From Lachnospiraceae bacterium (GTDB lineage: Bacteria > Bacillota > Clostridia > Lachnospirales > Lachnospiraceae), in NCBI GenBank assembly GCA_900770225.1, contig CAAGJU010000128.1, positions 1-32,604 of the forward strand: 32,604 nt of DNA, in the 5' to 3' direction. Each line of letters begins with the position of its first letter. Position 1 is the first letter of the stretch. A model generated the notes under the pieces. The model did not search any database. It saw only the letters and a program-made list of their open reading frames with translations, and was not told where the DNA came from. The position numbers and the translations under genes are program-made. Of the stretch, positions 7,525 through 15,919 are shown piece after piece.

Positions 7525-9168
7525 ATGACAAGAAAACGTATTTCTCCAACCATTGCATTTGTGCTTGTTGTGGCAGTGACGTTCTGTCTGCAGCTTTGGA
7601 AGGCGCGCCGCGGCATCGGTTCCGCTGACGAGCATTTTTATATCAGCCTTGGCTGGAGACTGGAACAGGGCGATGGTCTATTTGCGGATGACTGGCACAT
7701 TGCCCAGATGATCTCCGTATTTCTCTATCCGTTAGTTCATCTGTACCGGCTTCTGTTTCATTCCAACACCGGCATCATTCTTGGCTTCCGTGTCTTCTAC
7801 AGCATCTTTACCAGCCTGGTTGGAACAGCCATCTATTTCCGTTTTCGCAGCCATGGCTATCGTGCTGTGATCGCTGCCGCTTTGTATATGGTATTTACGC
7901 CGTTTAATATTCAAGCGCTTTCCTATAATACCATGGGGCCCGGTTTTCTGATTCTGAGCTTTCTGTTGATTGACTGGAGCGGGACACATCATCTTCGTAA
8001 CATTCTTTCCGGTCTTGTCTTTTCCTGGGCCGTTCTTTGTACACCATATCTTGCGCTTCTTTATGTGGCTTTGATCATTGTGTCTGTTATTAGGTCATGT
8101 TTTGTTTCGCATTCCTGTGCAGGATGGTTTTCAGTGGGCGTAGGGATTGCGGCCGTCATTTTTGTCTGCTTTGTATTTTCGCGGGCCGACTTGAATTCAG
8201 TAATTTACGGCCTCAGACATCTGATTGATCCAAGTCACACGACGTCGCTGTTTGTTCAGATCTATAAGAACCTTGGACGTCTCTATTATTATTTTGGTCC
8301 ACTGGTTCTTTCGATGCCGGTCTATCTTGTGCTGTCTCTGGTGTATCGCAAAAAGAGTGAGGCAGATAAGAAGAAGGTACTGGCCGCTTCCTTTGTGTTC
8401 ACTCTTCTTAGTATTCTCTGGCTTTTGTTTGTCAGCCGCTATCAGGTTGAAGTAGGTGGCTTTACGGTGATTCTTGTGCCGGCGGCTTTCTTCCTTCTTG
8501 AGAGAATGATTCTTTTCGGTGCTTCGTCTTATTCTGTGTCTGCAATGATTCTTTCCATTGCAGACTCACTGGCACTGTTTCTTTCAAGCAACGTTGGGCC
8601 TCGCTCCTTTTCCGGTCCATTGATCATTGGCATCGCTTTTTCTGCTTTGGATCTGAAGACGAAAGAGAAAATGGAACAGGTTGTATATGGCTTGGTGATC
8701 TTCGTCCTTGTCCTGTTTAAGGCCATCAATGTCTATGGCGGCTATTCGGACTTTTCCGTTTTGATCGATGATGGACCGATGGCGGGTCTCTATGATTCCT
8801 CTGAAATTGTTTCGCAATATGAAGTACGGCTGAATGATATTTCGTTAATCAATGAACAGACGGATTTCGATTACGCCTGCCTCATCACTTCCAATACCTG
8901 GGAATATCTGGCACTCGATAAACGCATTGCCGCCAATTCAACCTACATGTACTTCTGGGAAGAGGAGGAATATACCGCGTGCATGGATGATTACATTGCC
9001 TCGCATCCGGATCGTTATCCTGCCTATGTGTATCTTGACAACGAAAACCCATATGCGATGACATCGTCCGATCCCTGGCTGGATGATAAACCGTTGGTGG
9101 CAGAGCTGTCCGGGGGCCAGCTGCGTCTTCAATTATCGGGCGTAGAACGTCAATCTGTTGTAAAATAA
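7525..9168 (+). CDS. GT-C-like polytopic membrane protein (paralogue of the gene at 398)
   Basis: A 547-residue membrane protein with about eleven segments and a C-terminal soluble part. The first outer loop has GSADEHFYISLGWRL (D35-E36) followed by FADDWHIAQM (53-62). Both are shared with the protein at 398, as are LSYNTMG, SNVGPRSFSGP and DDGPMAGLYD. The acidic pair in loop 1 fits a GT-C glycosyltransferase using a polyprenyl-phosphate sugar. It heads an eight-gene plus-strand run, only 7 nt before the initiating phosphoglycosyltransferase. It could instead be a ligase or polymerase of GT-C fold. No close named family is recognised. Confidence 0.75.
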   Translation: MTRKRISPTIAFVLVVAVTFCLQLWKARRGIGSADEHFYISLGWRLEQGDGLFADDWHIAQMISVFLYPLVHLYRLLFHSNTGIILGFRVFYSIFTSLVGTAIYFRFRSHGYRAVIAAALYMVFTPFNIQALSYNTMGPGFLILSFLLIDWSGTHHLRNILSGLVFSWAVLCTPYLALLYVALIIVSVIRSCFVSHSCAGWFSVGVGIAAVIFVCFVFSRADLNSVIYGLRHLIDPSHTTSLFVQIYKNLGRLYYYFGPLVLSMPVYLVLSLVYRKKSEADKKKVLAASFVFTLLSILWLLFVSRYQVEVGGFTVILVPAAFFLLERMILFGASSYSVSAMILSIADSLALFLSSNVGPRSFSGPLIIGIAFSALDLKTKEKMEQVVYGLVIFVLVLFKAINVYGGYSDFSVLIDDGPMAGLYDSSEIVSQYEVRLNDISLINEQTDFDYACLITSNTWEYLALDKRIAANSTYMYFWEEEEYTACMDDYIASHPDRYPAYVYLDNENPYAMTSSDPWLDDKPLVAELSGGQLRLQLSGVERQSVVK

Positions 9169-9175
9169 GCCCTGT

Positions 9176-10525
9176 ATGAAACTTCGAAACAACGAGCGGA
9201 CGCAGAATTCTGTGCGATTTCTGATCAATGCGGCTGAAATCCTGATCCTGAGTTTTGTTTTCTGGCTGATCTGGTTCAAATATTTCCGCACCTATGTCTA
9301 TTACTTCATGCGCGGCAATATTCTTGTCGTAGGCATCTATGCGGTACTGCTCATCATTTTCAATTCGGTATATGAAGGCTTTCAGATCGGATATAAGAAG
9401 ACCGGTGATCTGATCTTTTCACAGATCATTTCTCTGATCTTTTCGAATCTGATCATTTTTCTGCAGGTGACACTGACCCGCAAGCATTTACTGCCGGTGG
9501 GAGAGTTTCTGCTTTATCTGCTGATTGAGATCGGTATCACGGTTGTTCTGAATATCTTTATCAATCGTCTCTACTATCATCTGTTTCCGCCGCGCCGTAC
9601 GTGGCTGATCTATGAGGAAGAAAACCCCGATATTCTGCTGAGCATTCAGCGCTATCAGGCCAATGCCTATTCCATCGGTCAGACATCCACATTTTCGGAT
9701 GCGGCTGATCATCTGGAAGATCTGTCTAAATTCGATTGCGTCATCGTATCCGGACTGCAGCCAAAGAATAAGGAAAAAGTGGTCGGCGCCTGCTATGCGG
9801 CAGGCAAGAGTGTCTATATCATTCCCGATCTTTACGATGTGATCCTGAACAGTGCACGCAACGTGTACCTGGTTGATACGCCGGTTCTTCGCGCCGGAAG
9901 GTTCGGTCCATCGCAGCTAGAGAAGCTTGTAAAGCGGCTTTGGGATATTATCTTTGCGGCACTCTTCCTTGTGTTGACTTCACCGATCATGTTAGTGACG
10001 GCGATTGCGATCAAGTCGGAAGATGGCGGCCCGGTCTTCTACCGGCAGCGGCGTCTGACACAGTATGGCCGTCCCTTTGAAATCATCAAGTTCCGCTCCA
10101 TGAAGATCGACGCTGAAAAGGATGGCGTCGCCCGGCTGGCCGCGGAGCACGATGATCGTATTACGAAGGTTGGGAAGAAGATCCGTGCCACGCGCATCGA
10201 TGAGCTGCCGCAGCTGATCAATATTCTCAAAGGTGATATGTCAGTCGTTGGACCTCGTCCGGAACGGCCAGAGATCATGGAACAGATTCTGAAGGATCTG
10301 CCGGAGTTCCAGTACCGCCTGAAGGCGAAAGCCGGACTGACGGGTTATGCCCAGGTGTATGGCAAATACAACACGAAGCTTCGTGACAAACTGCTGTTTG
10401 ACGTGACGTATATTGAAAACTTCTCAATTCTTCTTGATATACGGATCATGTTCATGACGTTCAAGATTATTTTCAAGAAGGATAGTACCGAAGGCGTCTC
10501 TGAAGGTGAAACGGTTCGGGAATGA
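9176..10525 (+). CDS. Undecaprenyl-phosphate sugar-1-phosphate transferase (initiating polyprenyl glycosylphosphotransferase)
   Basis: A 449-residue two-part enzyme. Residues 1-130 hold four membrane helices and a central region (about 140-235) resembles a nucleotide-binding-like domain. The C-terminal third is a bacterial sugar transferase domain: KRLWDIIFAALFLVLTSPIM from about 252, VFYRQRRLTQYGRPFEIIKF, DELPQLINILKGDMSVVGPR (340-359) and AGLTGYAQVYG. These are the signatures of the WbaP/CpsE/EpsL superfamily, which transfers sugar-1-phosphate from UDP-sugar to undecaprenyl phosphate and so starts each repeat unit. It is the only such enzyme in the window, making it the entry point of the pathway. 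No ribosome binding site is seen; a TAAAAT overlapping the upstream stop region may be chance. Confidence 0.94.
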   Translation: MKLRNNERTQNSVRFLINAAEILILSFVFWLIWFKYFRTYVYYFMRGNILVVGIYAVLLIIFNSVYEGFQIGYKKTGDLIFSQIISLIFSNLIIFLQVTLTRKHLLPVGEFLLYLLIEIGITVVLNIFINRLYYHLFPPRRTWLIYEEENPDILLSIQRYQANAYSIGQTSTFSDAADHLEDLSKFDCVIVSGLQPKNKEKVVGACYAAGKSVYIIPDLYDVILNSARNVYLVDTPVLRAGRFGPSQLEKLVKRLWDIIFAALFLVLTSPIMLVTAIAIKSEDGGPVFYRQRRLTQYGRPFEIIKFRSMKIDAEKDGVARLAAEHDDRITKVGKKIRATRIDELPQLINILKGDMSVVGPRPERPEIMEQILKDLPEFQYRLKAKAGLTGYAQVYGKYNTKLRDKLLFDVTYIENFSILLDIRIMFMTFKIIFKKDSTEGVSEGETVRE

Positions 10526-10543
10526 TATTGGAGGAAATAGTAT

Positions 10544-11590
10544 ATGACGGATTCAATTTTCAAGGATAAGATTCTCGTGATTCCCGGAGGAACGGGATCC
10601 TTTGGCAACGCAGTTGCCAAGCGCTTTCTGAATACGGACATCAAGGAAATCCGCATCGTTTCCCGCGACGAAAAGAAGCAGGACGATATGCGCCACCGCT
10701 ATCAGGCAGAATACCCAGACAGCTTTGAAAAGCTGAAGTTCTATATTGGCGATGTGCGTGATTACAACTCGATTGAAGGTGCCTTCCGCGGTGCCGACTA
10801 CGTGTTCCATGCGGCAGCTCTGAAGCAGGTTCCTTCCTGCGAATTCTATCCGATTGAAGCAGTCAAGACGAATGTCCTGGGTTCGAACAACGTCATCTCT
10901 GCCTGCGTCGCAAATCATGTGAAGAAGGCTGTCTTCCTTTCCACGGATAAGGCAGCCTATCCGATCAATGCCATGGGTATGACCAAGGCTCTGATGGAGA
11001 AGAACGTCATTGCCCGCAGCCGTCAGATGGAGGCTGGGGATCCGGTACTTTGTCTGACACGGTATGGCAACGTCATGGCTTCCCGTGGATCGGTCATTCC
11101 GCTGTTCTGCGAGCAGATTGACAATCATCTGCCGATTACGATTACCAATCCGCATATGACCCGCTTCATGATGACGCTGGAAGATGCGGTGGATCTGGTT
11201 CTGTTTGCCTTCTCCAATGGCAATCAGGGTGATCTCTTCGTACAGAAGGCTCCTGCCGCAACGATTGATACGCTGGCCAAGGCCGTTCTTGCGCTGAAGA
11301 ACAGCGACGATGCCATCAACTATATTGGTACCCGTCATGGCGAGAAACTGTATGAAGTTCTTGTGACGCGGGAAGAAATGCTCAGAGCGGAAGACATGGG
11401 AAGCTATTTCCGTGTCCATGCGGATAACCGCGATCTCAACTACGACAGCTACTTCACCAAGGGCAACAAGGCAGTTGATACCGCTGATGAATATGACAGC
11501 CACAATACGGAGCGTCTGGATCAGAAGGGGATGGAAGATCTTCTGAAGAAGCTTGATCTCTTTGGCGGTCCGATCAGCACAATGTATTGA
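10544..11590 (+). CDS. capE: UDP-GlcNAc 4,6-dehydratase/epimerase CapE (UDP-L-FucNAc pathway)
   Basis: A 348-residue short-chain dehydrogenase/reductase. The NAD-binding loop is GGTGSFG (15-21), followed by RIVSRDEKKQDDMR. Residues 131-148 read FLSTDKAAYPINAMGMTK: the usual Y-x3-K of this superfamily is M144-x3-K148. A Met in place of Tyr is a known feature of S. aureus CapE and separates it from PseB/FlaA1, which keep Tyr. HAAALKQVPSCEF, TRYGNVMASRGSVIPLF, IGTRHGEKLYE and the C-terminal YFRVHADNRDLNYDSYF are also CapE-like. The enzyme converts UDP-GlcNAc to a 2-acetamido-2,6-dideoxy-4-keto-L-sugar, the first step to UDP-L-FucNAc. The later steps are encoded at 24684 and 28241. A GGAGG ribosome binding site lies 8 nt upstream of the ATG. 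Confidence 0.94.
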   Translation: MTDSIFKDKILVIPGGTGSFGNAVAKRFLNTDIKEIRIVSRDEKKQDDMRHRYQAEYPDSFEKLKFYIGDVRDYNSIEGAFRGADYVFHAAALKQVPSCEFYPIEAVKTNVLGSNNVISACVANHVKKAVFLSTDKAAYPINAMGMTKALMEKNVIARSRQMEAGDPVLCLTRYGNVMASRGSVIPLFCEQIDNHLPITITNPHMTRFMMTLEDAVDLVLFAFSNGNQGDLFVQKAPAATIDTLAKAVLALKNSDDAINYIGTRHGEKLYEVLVTREEMLRAEDMGSYFRVHADNRDLNYDSYFTKGNKAVDTADEYDSHNTERLDQKGMEDLLKKLDLFGGPISTMY

Positions 11591-11597
11591 TGCCTGT

Positions 11598-12713
11598 ATG
11601 GAAAAGGATATTTTAGTTACCCGTTCCTCGATGCCTTCGTTTGATGAGTACTGTGATGAGATTAAAGATCTGTGGCAGTCACGGTGGCTCACCAATAACG
11701 GAGCCAAGCATCAGCGGCTCACCGAACAGCTGAAACAGTATCTTGGGGTTAGCAACCTGAACCTGGTAGTCAATGGGCATGCGGCACTGGAGCTTTCATT
11801 GCAGGCACTTGGTCTCAAAGGTGAAGTCATCACGACGCCATTCACCTTCATCTCAACGACGCATTCGATTGTTCGCAACAGCTTGAAACCAGTGTTCTGT
11901 GATGTGAAGCCGGATGACTTTACCATGGACCCGGCAAAGATCGAGGATCTGATTACGGAACGTACCTGTGCCATCATGCCTGTTCATGTGTATGGCAATG
12001 TATGTGACGTAGAGGCAATTCAAAAAATCGCAGACAAGCACCATCTGAAGGTGATCTATGATGCGGCGCATGCCTTTGGTGAAACCTACCAGGGAACAGG
12101 CGTCATGAATTTTGGCGATGTCAGCTGTATGAGCTTCCATGCGACCAAGGTGTTCCATACGATTGAGGGCGGCGCTGTCGTCAGTAAAAACCCGGAAATC
12201 ACGGCAAAGATTCAGATTGCCAAGGATTTCGGCATCGTGGGACCGGAAGAAGTGACCATGGTAAGCGAAAACGCGAAGATGAATGAATTCTGCGCCGCCA
12301 TGGGGATCTGCAATCTGCGGCATGTCGATGGAGAAATTCAGAAGCGCAAGGCTATCGTAGAGCGCTATCGGAAGAATCTCAGCGGAATTGAAGGTCTGCA
12401 GATGAATTGTGTTCAGCCGGATGTGAAGTCAAATTATGCCTACTTCCCGGTTCTCATTGATCCGGAAACGTTTGGTATTGACCGCGATGAACTGTTCCAG
12501 ATTCTTGGTGAACATCACATTCATGCCCGCAAGTACTTCTATCCGATCAGCAGCGAATGTTCCTGTTATCGGGATCAGTACGATTCTTCGAAGACACCGG
12601 TAGCCCTCGAATTGAGTAAGCGTGTCCTGACACTTCCGCTATATGCGGATCTTTCCATGGAAGATGTGGATCGTATTTCGGATACGATTCGAAGCGCAAA
12701 GAAGAAAATTTAA
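11598..12713 (+). CDS. DegT/DnrJ/EryC1 family sugar aminotransferase, VioA-like
   Basis: A 371-residue PLP-dependent aminotransferase. SRWLTNNGAKHQRLTEQL near the N-terminus, LKGEVITTPFTFISTTHSI, PVHVYGNVCDVEAI and IYDAAHAFG are family signatures. The PLP-binding lysine is K184 in SFHATKVFHTIEGG. The wording of these blocks resembles VioA/FdtB-type enzymes, which put an amino group on a 4- or 3-keto-6-deoxy sugar nucleotide. Genes for dTDP-glucose supply are not in the window, so the substrate may be made elsewhere. It may instead be the CapE product encoded next door; PseC acts on such a ketosugar. The start is ATG 11598, 7 nt after capE and without a ribosome binding site, suggesting translational coupling. 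An upstream ATG at 11553 would overlap capE by 38 nt. Confidence 0.88.
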   Translation: MEKDILVTRSSMPSFDEYCDEIKDLWQSRWLTNNGAKHQRLTEQLKQYLGVSNLNLVVNGHAALELSLQALGLKGEVITTPFTFISTTHSIVRNSLKPVFCDVKPDDFTMDPAKIEDLITERTCAIMPVHVYGNVCDVEAIQKIADKHHLKVIYDAAHAFGETYQGTGVMNFGDVSCMSFHATKVFHTIEGGAVVSKNPEITAKIQIAKDFGIVGPEEVTMVSENAKMNEFCAAMGICNLRHVDGEIQKRKAIVERYRKNLSGIEGLQMNCVQPDVKSNYAYFPVLIDPETFGIDRDELFQILGEHHIHARKYFYPISSECSCYRDQYDSSKTPVALELSKRVLTLPLYADLSMEDVDRISDTIRSAKKKI

Positions 12714-12753
12714 CGACTCATATTACCAAATCAAACACCGAAGGAGGGTATCC

Positions 12754-13575
12754 ATGCGCCAGGTAACAATCGAAGAAATGCGTAAGATCATGCTGGATAT
12801 GCTGGTGGAATTTGATGCCTTCTGTACGTCGCACCATCTTCGCTATTTCCTGAGTATGGGAACTTTGCTGGGAGCTGTGCGTCATCATGGCTATATTCCG
12901 TGGGACGATGATATTGATGTCGGAATGCCGCGGGCGGACTATGAAAAATTCGTTACTCTCTATAACAAAGAAAAGACGAATCCGGACTTTGCCTTTCTTT
13001 CCTATCATCAAAATCCGGAATTGTATCTATCTTCCGGCAAGTTTTACGATACGCGTACCGTATTAAAGGAAGTAACCGACAGCCCGGTTTCGATCGGTGT
13101 CTATCTCGATGTCTTCCCGCTCGATAACATCGGCAATACGGAAGCAGAGGCGCAGCGTTTTACCAAAGAGGCACTGAAGTACCGCTGGCGGCTGACGAAA
13201 CGGACCTGGAAGGTCAATGTTCCAGGTCGTGTCTGGTACAAGAACTGTGCCGTTGCCGTATTGAAGTTCTTCTCGAGCCATAAACCGGTATCTGTCCTGG
13301 TGAAAGAGCAGGATGATTTTTGTTCTTCGCGGATGTCGGATCAGCTGGAACCGTATGTCAGCCACGTATGCCGGGCACGGAAACAGGAAATCCTAAAAGG
13401 GGAATGGTTTGAAAAAACCGTTCCCATGTCCTTTGAAGGTCATTCGTTTCAGGTGCCGGAAAACTACGACGCTGTGTTGAAAGTATTCTTTGGCGACTAC
13501 ATGACTTTGCCGCCGGAAAACAAGCGGGTGCCGCATCATGTCTATGATGTCTGGTACCGGGATGAGGAAAAATGA
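12754..13575 (+). CDS. LicD-family phosphotransferase
   Basis: A 273-residue protein with the LicD/fukutin-type nucleotidyltransferase fold. The signature is LSMGTLLGAVRHHGYIPW (33-50) followed by DDDIDVGMPRADYEKF, with acidic metal ligands D51, D53 and D55. LicD proteins transfer phosphocholine or a related phospho-substituent from a CDP-activated donor to surface sugars. No licA, licB or licC gene for choline uptake and activation is in the window, so the group transferred is uncertain. The start is ATG 12754, with AAGGAGGG 8 nt upstream; the frame stays open further upstream into the aminotransferase gene, but that part is unlikely to be translated. It overlaps the next gene by 4 nt (ATGA). 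Confidence 0.9.
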   Translation: MRQVTIEEMRKIMLDMLVEFDAFCTSHHLRYFLSMGTLLGAVRHHGYIPWDDDIDVGMPRADYEKFVTLYNKEKTNPDFAFLSYHQNPELYLSSGKFYDTRTVLKEVTDSPVSIGVYLDVFPLDNIGNTEAEAQRFTKEALKYRWRLTKRTWKVNVPGRVWYKNCAVAVLKFFSSHKPVSVLVKEQDDFCSSRMSDQLEPYVSHVCRARKQEILKGEWFEKTVPMSFEGHSFQVPENYDAVLKVFFGDYMTLPPENKRVPHHVYDVWYRDEEK

Positions 13576-14582
13576 AACAGTCATATCTCGTTGATGTTCC
13601 TGTTAAGACGAATATTTGGATCCGCCCCGATCTGCAGCGCAGGCAGTTCGAGGTTATTCGTCGTGCCCGTCCCAGCGAGCTCTTCATTATCTCAGACGGC
13701 GGACGAAATGATGAAGAATGGAAACGTATTAACGAGAGCCGTGACATGTTTGACTCTGAAATTGACTGGGAATGCAAAGTACATAAGTACTATGCGGATC
13801 ATAACTATGGAATGTATGCGACGGATGATTTTACCAACCAGGTTCTCTGGTCCCAGGTAGATCGCTGCGTCATTCTGGAAGATGATATTCTTCCTTCCGT
13901 CAGCTTCTTTGAATACTGCCGCGAACTCCTTGAAAAATATAAAGATGATACGCGGATCAGTCTGATCTGCGGCATGAATCATGAAGGTATCAGCGATAAT
14001 GTGACGGCGGACTATCTGTTTACAAGATACGGCAGTATCTGGGGTGTTGCCCGCTGGAAGCGTACCGTTGATGATTATCAGAAGACAGGCTATCAGCACG
14101 ATCCGTATGCGATGGAATGCCTGAAGGAACTTCTGCTGTCACAGGGACGGAAGTCACACTGGAAACATATTGAGGAAGTTGCTCAGAAAAATGCCTATGA
14201 TGGTCATATTCCGGGGGATGAGTACTATATGAATCTTGCGGGTTATGCGCAGAACCAGCTGATGATCGTTCCAAAGAAGAATCTGATTTCCAATATTGGC
14301 TGCGATGCGCATGCGGCACACAGTGATTCTTTGGATCGTCTTCCGAAGGGGATTCGCCGTGTTTTTAACATGGAAACCTATGAGCTTGAATTCCCTCTGA
14401 AACATCCGGATTATGTGTTCCCGGATCTTGGCTATGAAAAGCGCCGCAACCGGATCATGGCCATGGATCATCCCATGGTTCTTGCCTGGCGTGCACTGGA
14501 ACGTTCGTGGCTGATTCTGACGCATGATGGGCCGGACGCACTGAAAAAGAAGATTCAGGCTGTGCGGGGAAGTGAGAACTGA
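13572..14582 (+). CDS. GT-A-type glycosyltransferase (HlpA-like)
   Basis: A 336-residue soluble protein with GT-A features. RPSELFIISDGGRND (33-47) is the nucleotide-binding strand and loop. CVILEDDILPSVSFFEYC contains an E103-D104-D105 acidic cluster in the place of the DXD metal-binding motif. YADHNYGMYATDDF and RYGSIWGVARWKR resemble proteins annotated as hemolytic protein HlpA-like or related glycosyltransferases found in capsule loci. It probably adds one sugar on the cytoplasmic side. The start overlaps the licD-like stop by 4 nt and uses GAGG 4 nt upstream, so the two are co-translated. Donor and acceptor are unknown. Confidence 0.75.
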   Translation: MKQSYLVDVPVKTNIWIRPDLQRRQFEVIRRARPSELFIISDGGRNDEEWKRINESRDMFDSEIDWECKVHKYYADHNYGMYATDDFTNQVLWSQVDRCVILEDDILPSVSFFEYCRELLEKYKDDTRISLICGMNHEGISDNVTADYLFTRYGSIWGVARWKRTVDDYQKTGYQHDPYAMECLKELLLSQGRKSHWKHIEEVAQKNAYDGHIPGDEYYMNLAGYAQNQLMIVPKKNLISNIGCDAHAAHSDSLDRLPKGIRRVFNMETYELEFPLKHPDYVFPDLGYEKRRNRIMAMDHPMVLAWRALERSWLILTHDGPDALKKKIQAVRGSEN

Positions 14583-14584
14583 CC

Positions 14585-15919
14585 GTGGCAAAGATGGGCA
14601 GGTTTCTGCATAACACAACCTGGATGCTCATTAACCAGATCTTTCAGCTCGCCATCAGCTTCTTTGTCGGCATTGCGACAGTCCGGTATCTGGGTCCATC
14701 CAATTATGGTGAAATCACTTACGTATCTTCGTACGTAAGCTTTTTTGCGAACTTCTGTGTCCTTGGTCTGGATACGGTTATCATCAATCGTCTCATTTAC
14801 TACAAAGACCGAGACGGAGAAGTCATTGCGACTGCTACCTTCATGAGACTGGTTGCCGGGGTTATTTCGGTTGCGGCCATTTCGCTTCTCATTTATTTCA
14901 TGGATCATGATCCGGAACTGATTCGGATTGCATTGATCATGAGTCTGCGGCTTTTGTTCAGCGCATTCAATACTGTTGAATTCTGGTACCAGTACAAGCT
15001 GCTTTCCAAGAAGACGGCGATTGCGGATATGATCGGCTTCGCGATTGCCAGCGTCTACCGCATCTATATTCTTGCGACAGGGAAGAATATCTACTGGTTT
15101 GCCTTTTATGAGAGCCTTCTGTATTTCCTTGGCATGGTGATGTACATTCCCATGTTCCGCCATGACTGCAAGAGTCCTCTGCATTTTCGAAAGGAAATCT
15201 GCAGGGATCTTCTGAAGGCCTGTGTACCTTATCTGATCGCCGCCATGATGCTGGTACTGTATACCGAGATTGACCGTGTCATGATCAAGCAGATGATGAG
15301 TTCAACCAAGGAAGTTGGCTATTACAGCGTCGCTCTTACCATATGCAATCTGATTTCCTTTATTCCGGAGTCACTTTCGCTTTCTGCACGGCCGGTATTG
15401 ATGGAAATGAAGCAGAACAATGCGCCGGACTATAATTTGCGTGTGACGCAGGTTCTGGCCTCAATCATGTGGTTTTGCATTCTGTATTCGATCGGCATTA
15501 CCATCTTTGCCGGGTGGATCATTCAGGTTCTGTATGGATCCGCCTATTCGCCGGCAATTCCGGTATTGCGGATTATTGTATGGTCCTCGCTGTTCTCGCA
15601 TCTGACCAAGATCCGTGATGTGTGGCTTATGGGCGAGGGTCAGTCCAGATACGTGACCGGGTTTGCCCTGATTGGCGTCGTGATGAATGTGTTTCTGAAT
15701 GCAACAATGATTCCGCGGCTTGGTATTTCCGGAGCTGCAATTGCGACGGTTGTGACACAGGCTGCTTTGGCTATGGTCGCTCCCGCTGTGTTCCCTAAGA
15801 CGCGTCAGTTTGCGGTTGATGTGATCCATGCCCTGACACTGCGGGGTGTCAATGTTCATGAACTTCTGCACGAAGTAAAAGCAGCGCTCCCTGGCCGCGG
15901 CAGGAGGAAAAAAGCATGA
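14585..15919 (+). CDS. Wzx-type oligosaccharide flippase (first of two)
   Basis: A 444-residue polytopic protein with about twelve membrane segments, typical of the polysaccharide biosynthesis (MATE/MOP) flippases. N-terminal NTTWMLINQIFQLAISFFVG is followed by TVRYLGPSNYGEITY, the R-x-LGP-x2-YG signature. YTEIDRVMIKQMMSSTKEVG matches the family's D-x-[VI]-M-[IL] region, and LGISGAAIATVVTQ its C-terminal repeat. It moves the undecaprenyl-diphosphate-linked repeat unit to the outer face. The start is GTG 14585, 2 nt after the preceding stop; ATG 14594 is possible. No clear ribosome binding site is seen, so coupling is likely. The C-terminus is basic (GRGRRKK). A second, diverged flippase of the same length is at 22197. 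Confidence 0.92.
   Translation: MAKMGRFLHNTTWMLINQIFQLAISFFVGIATVRYLGPSNYGEITYVSSYVSFFANFCVLGLDTVIINRLIYYKDRDGEVIATATFMRLVAGVISVAAISLLIYFMDHDPELIRIALIMSLRLLFSAFNTVEFWYQYKLLSKKTAIADMIGFAIASVYRIYILATGKNIYWFAFYESLLYFLGMVMYIPMFRHDCKSPLHFRKEICRDLLKACVPYLIAAMMLVLYTEIDRVMIKQMMSSTKEVGYYSVALTICNLISFIPESLSLSARPVLMEMKQNNAPDYNLRVTQVLASIMWFCILYSIGITIFAGWIIQVLYGSAYSPAIPVLRIIVWSSLFSHLTKIRDVWLMGEGQSRYVTGFALIGVVMNVFLNATMIPRLGISGAAIATVVTQAALAMVAPAVFPKTRQFAVDVIHALTLRGVNVHELLHEVKAALPGRGRRKKA

Noticed and set aside
9161..9166. TAAAAT 9 nt before the phosphoglycosyltransferase ATG, as another leaderless promoter
   Set aside because: It overlaps the AAA-TAA end of the upstream gene and has no -35. It may be chance, so it was not counted in the leaderless finding.
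10544..11590. PseB/FlaA1 (pseudaminic acid) instead of CapE
   Set aside because: Met replaces Tyr in the Y-x3-K motif, the C-terminal region is CapE-like, and capF and capG are present. PseC partner genes such as pseH, pseG and pseI are absent.
10553..11707. A 384-codon open frame on the minus strand opposite capE
   Set aside because: It is antisense to a gene with clear catalytic motifs, has no recognisable domain, and arises from codon bias. The same holds for the 296-codon minus frame at 2107-2997.
12643..12753. Upstream extension of the LicD-like gene into the aminotransferase
   Set aside because: The AAGGAGGG site fits ATG 12754, and the extension is basic sequence without similarity to LicD.
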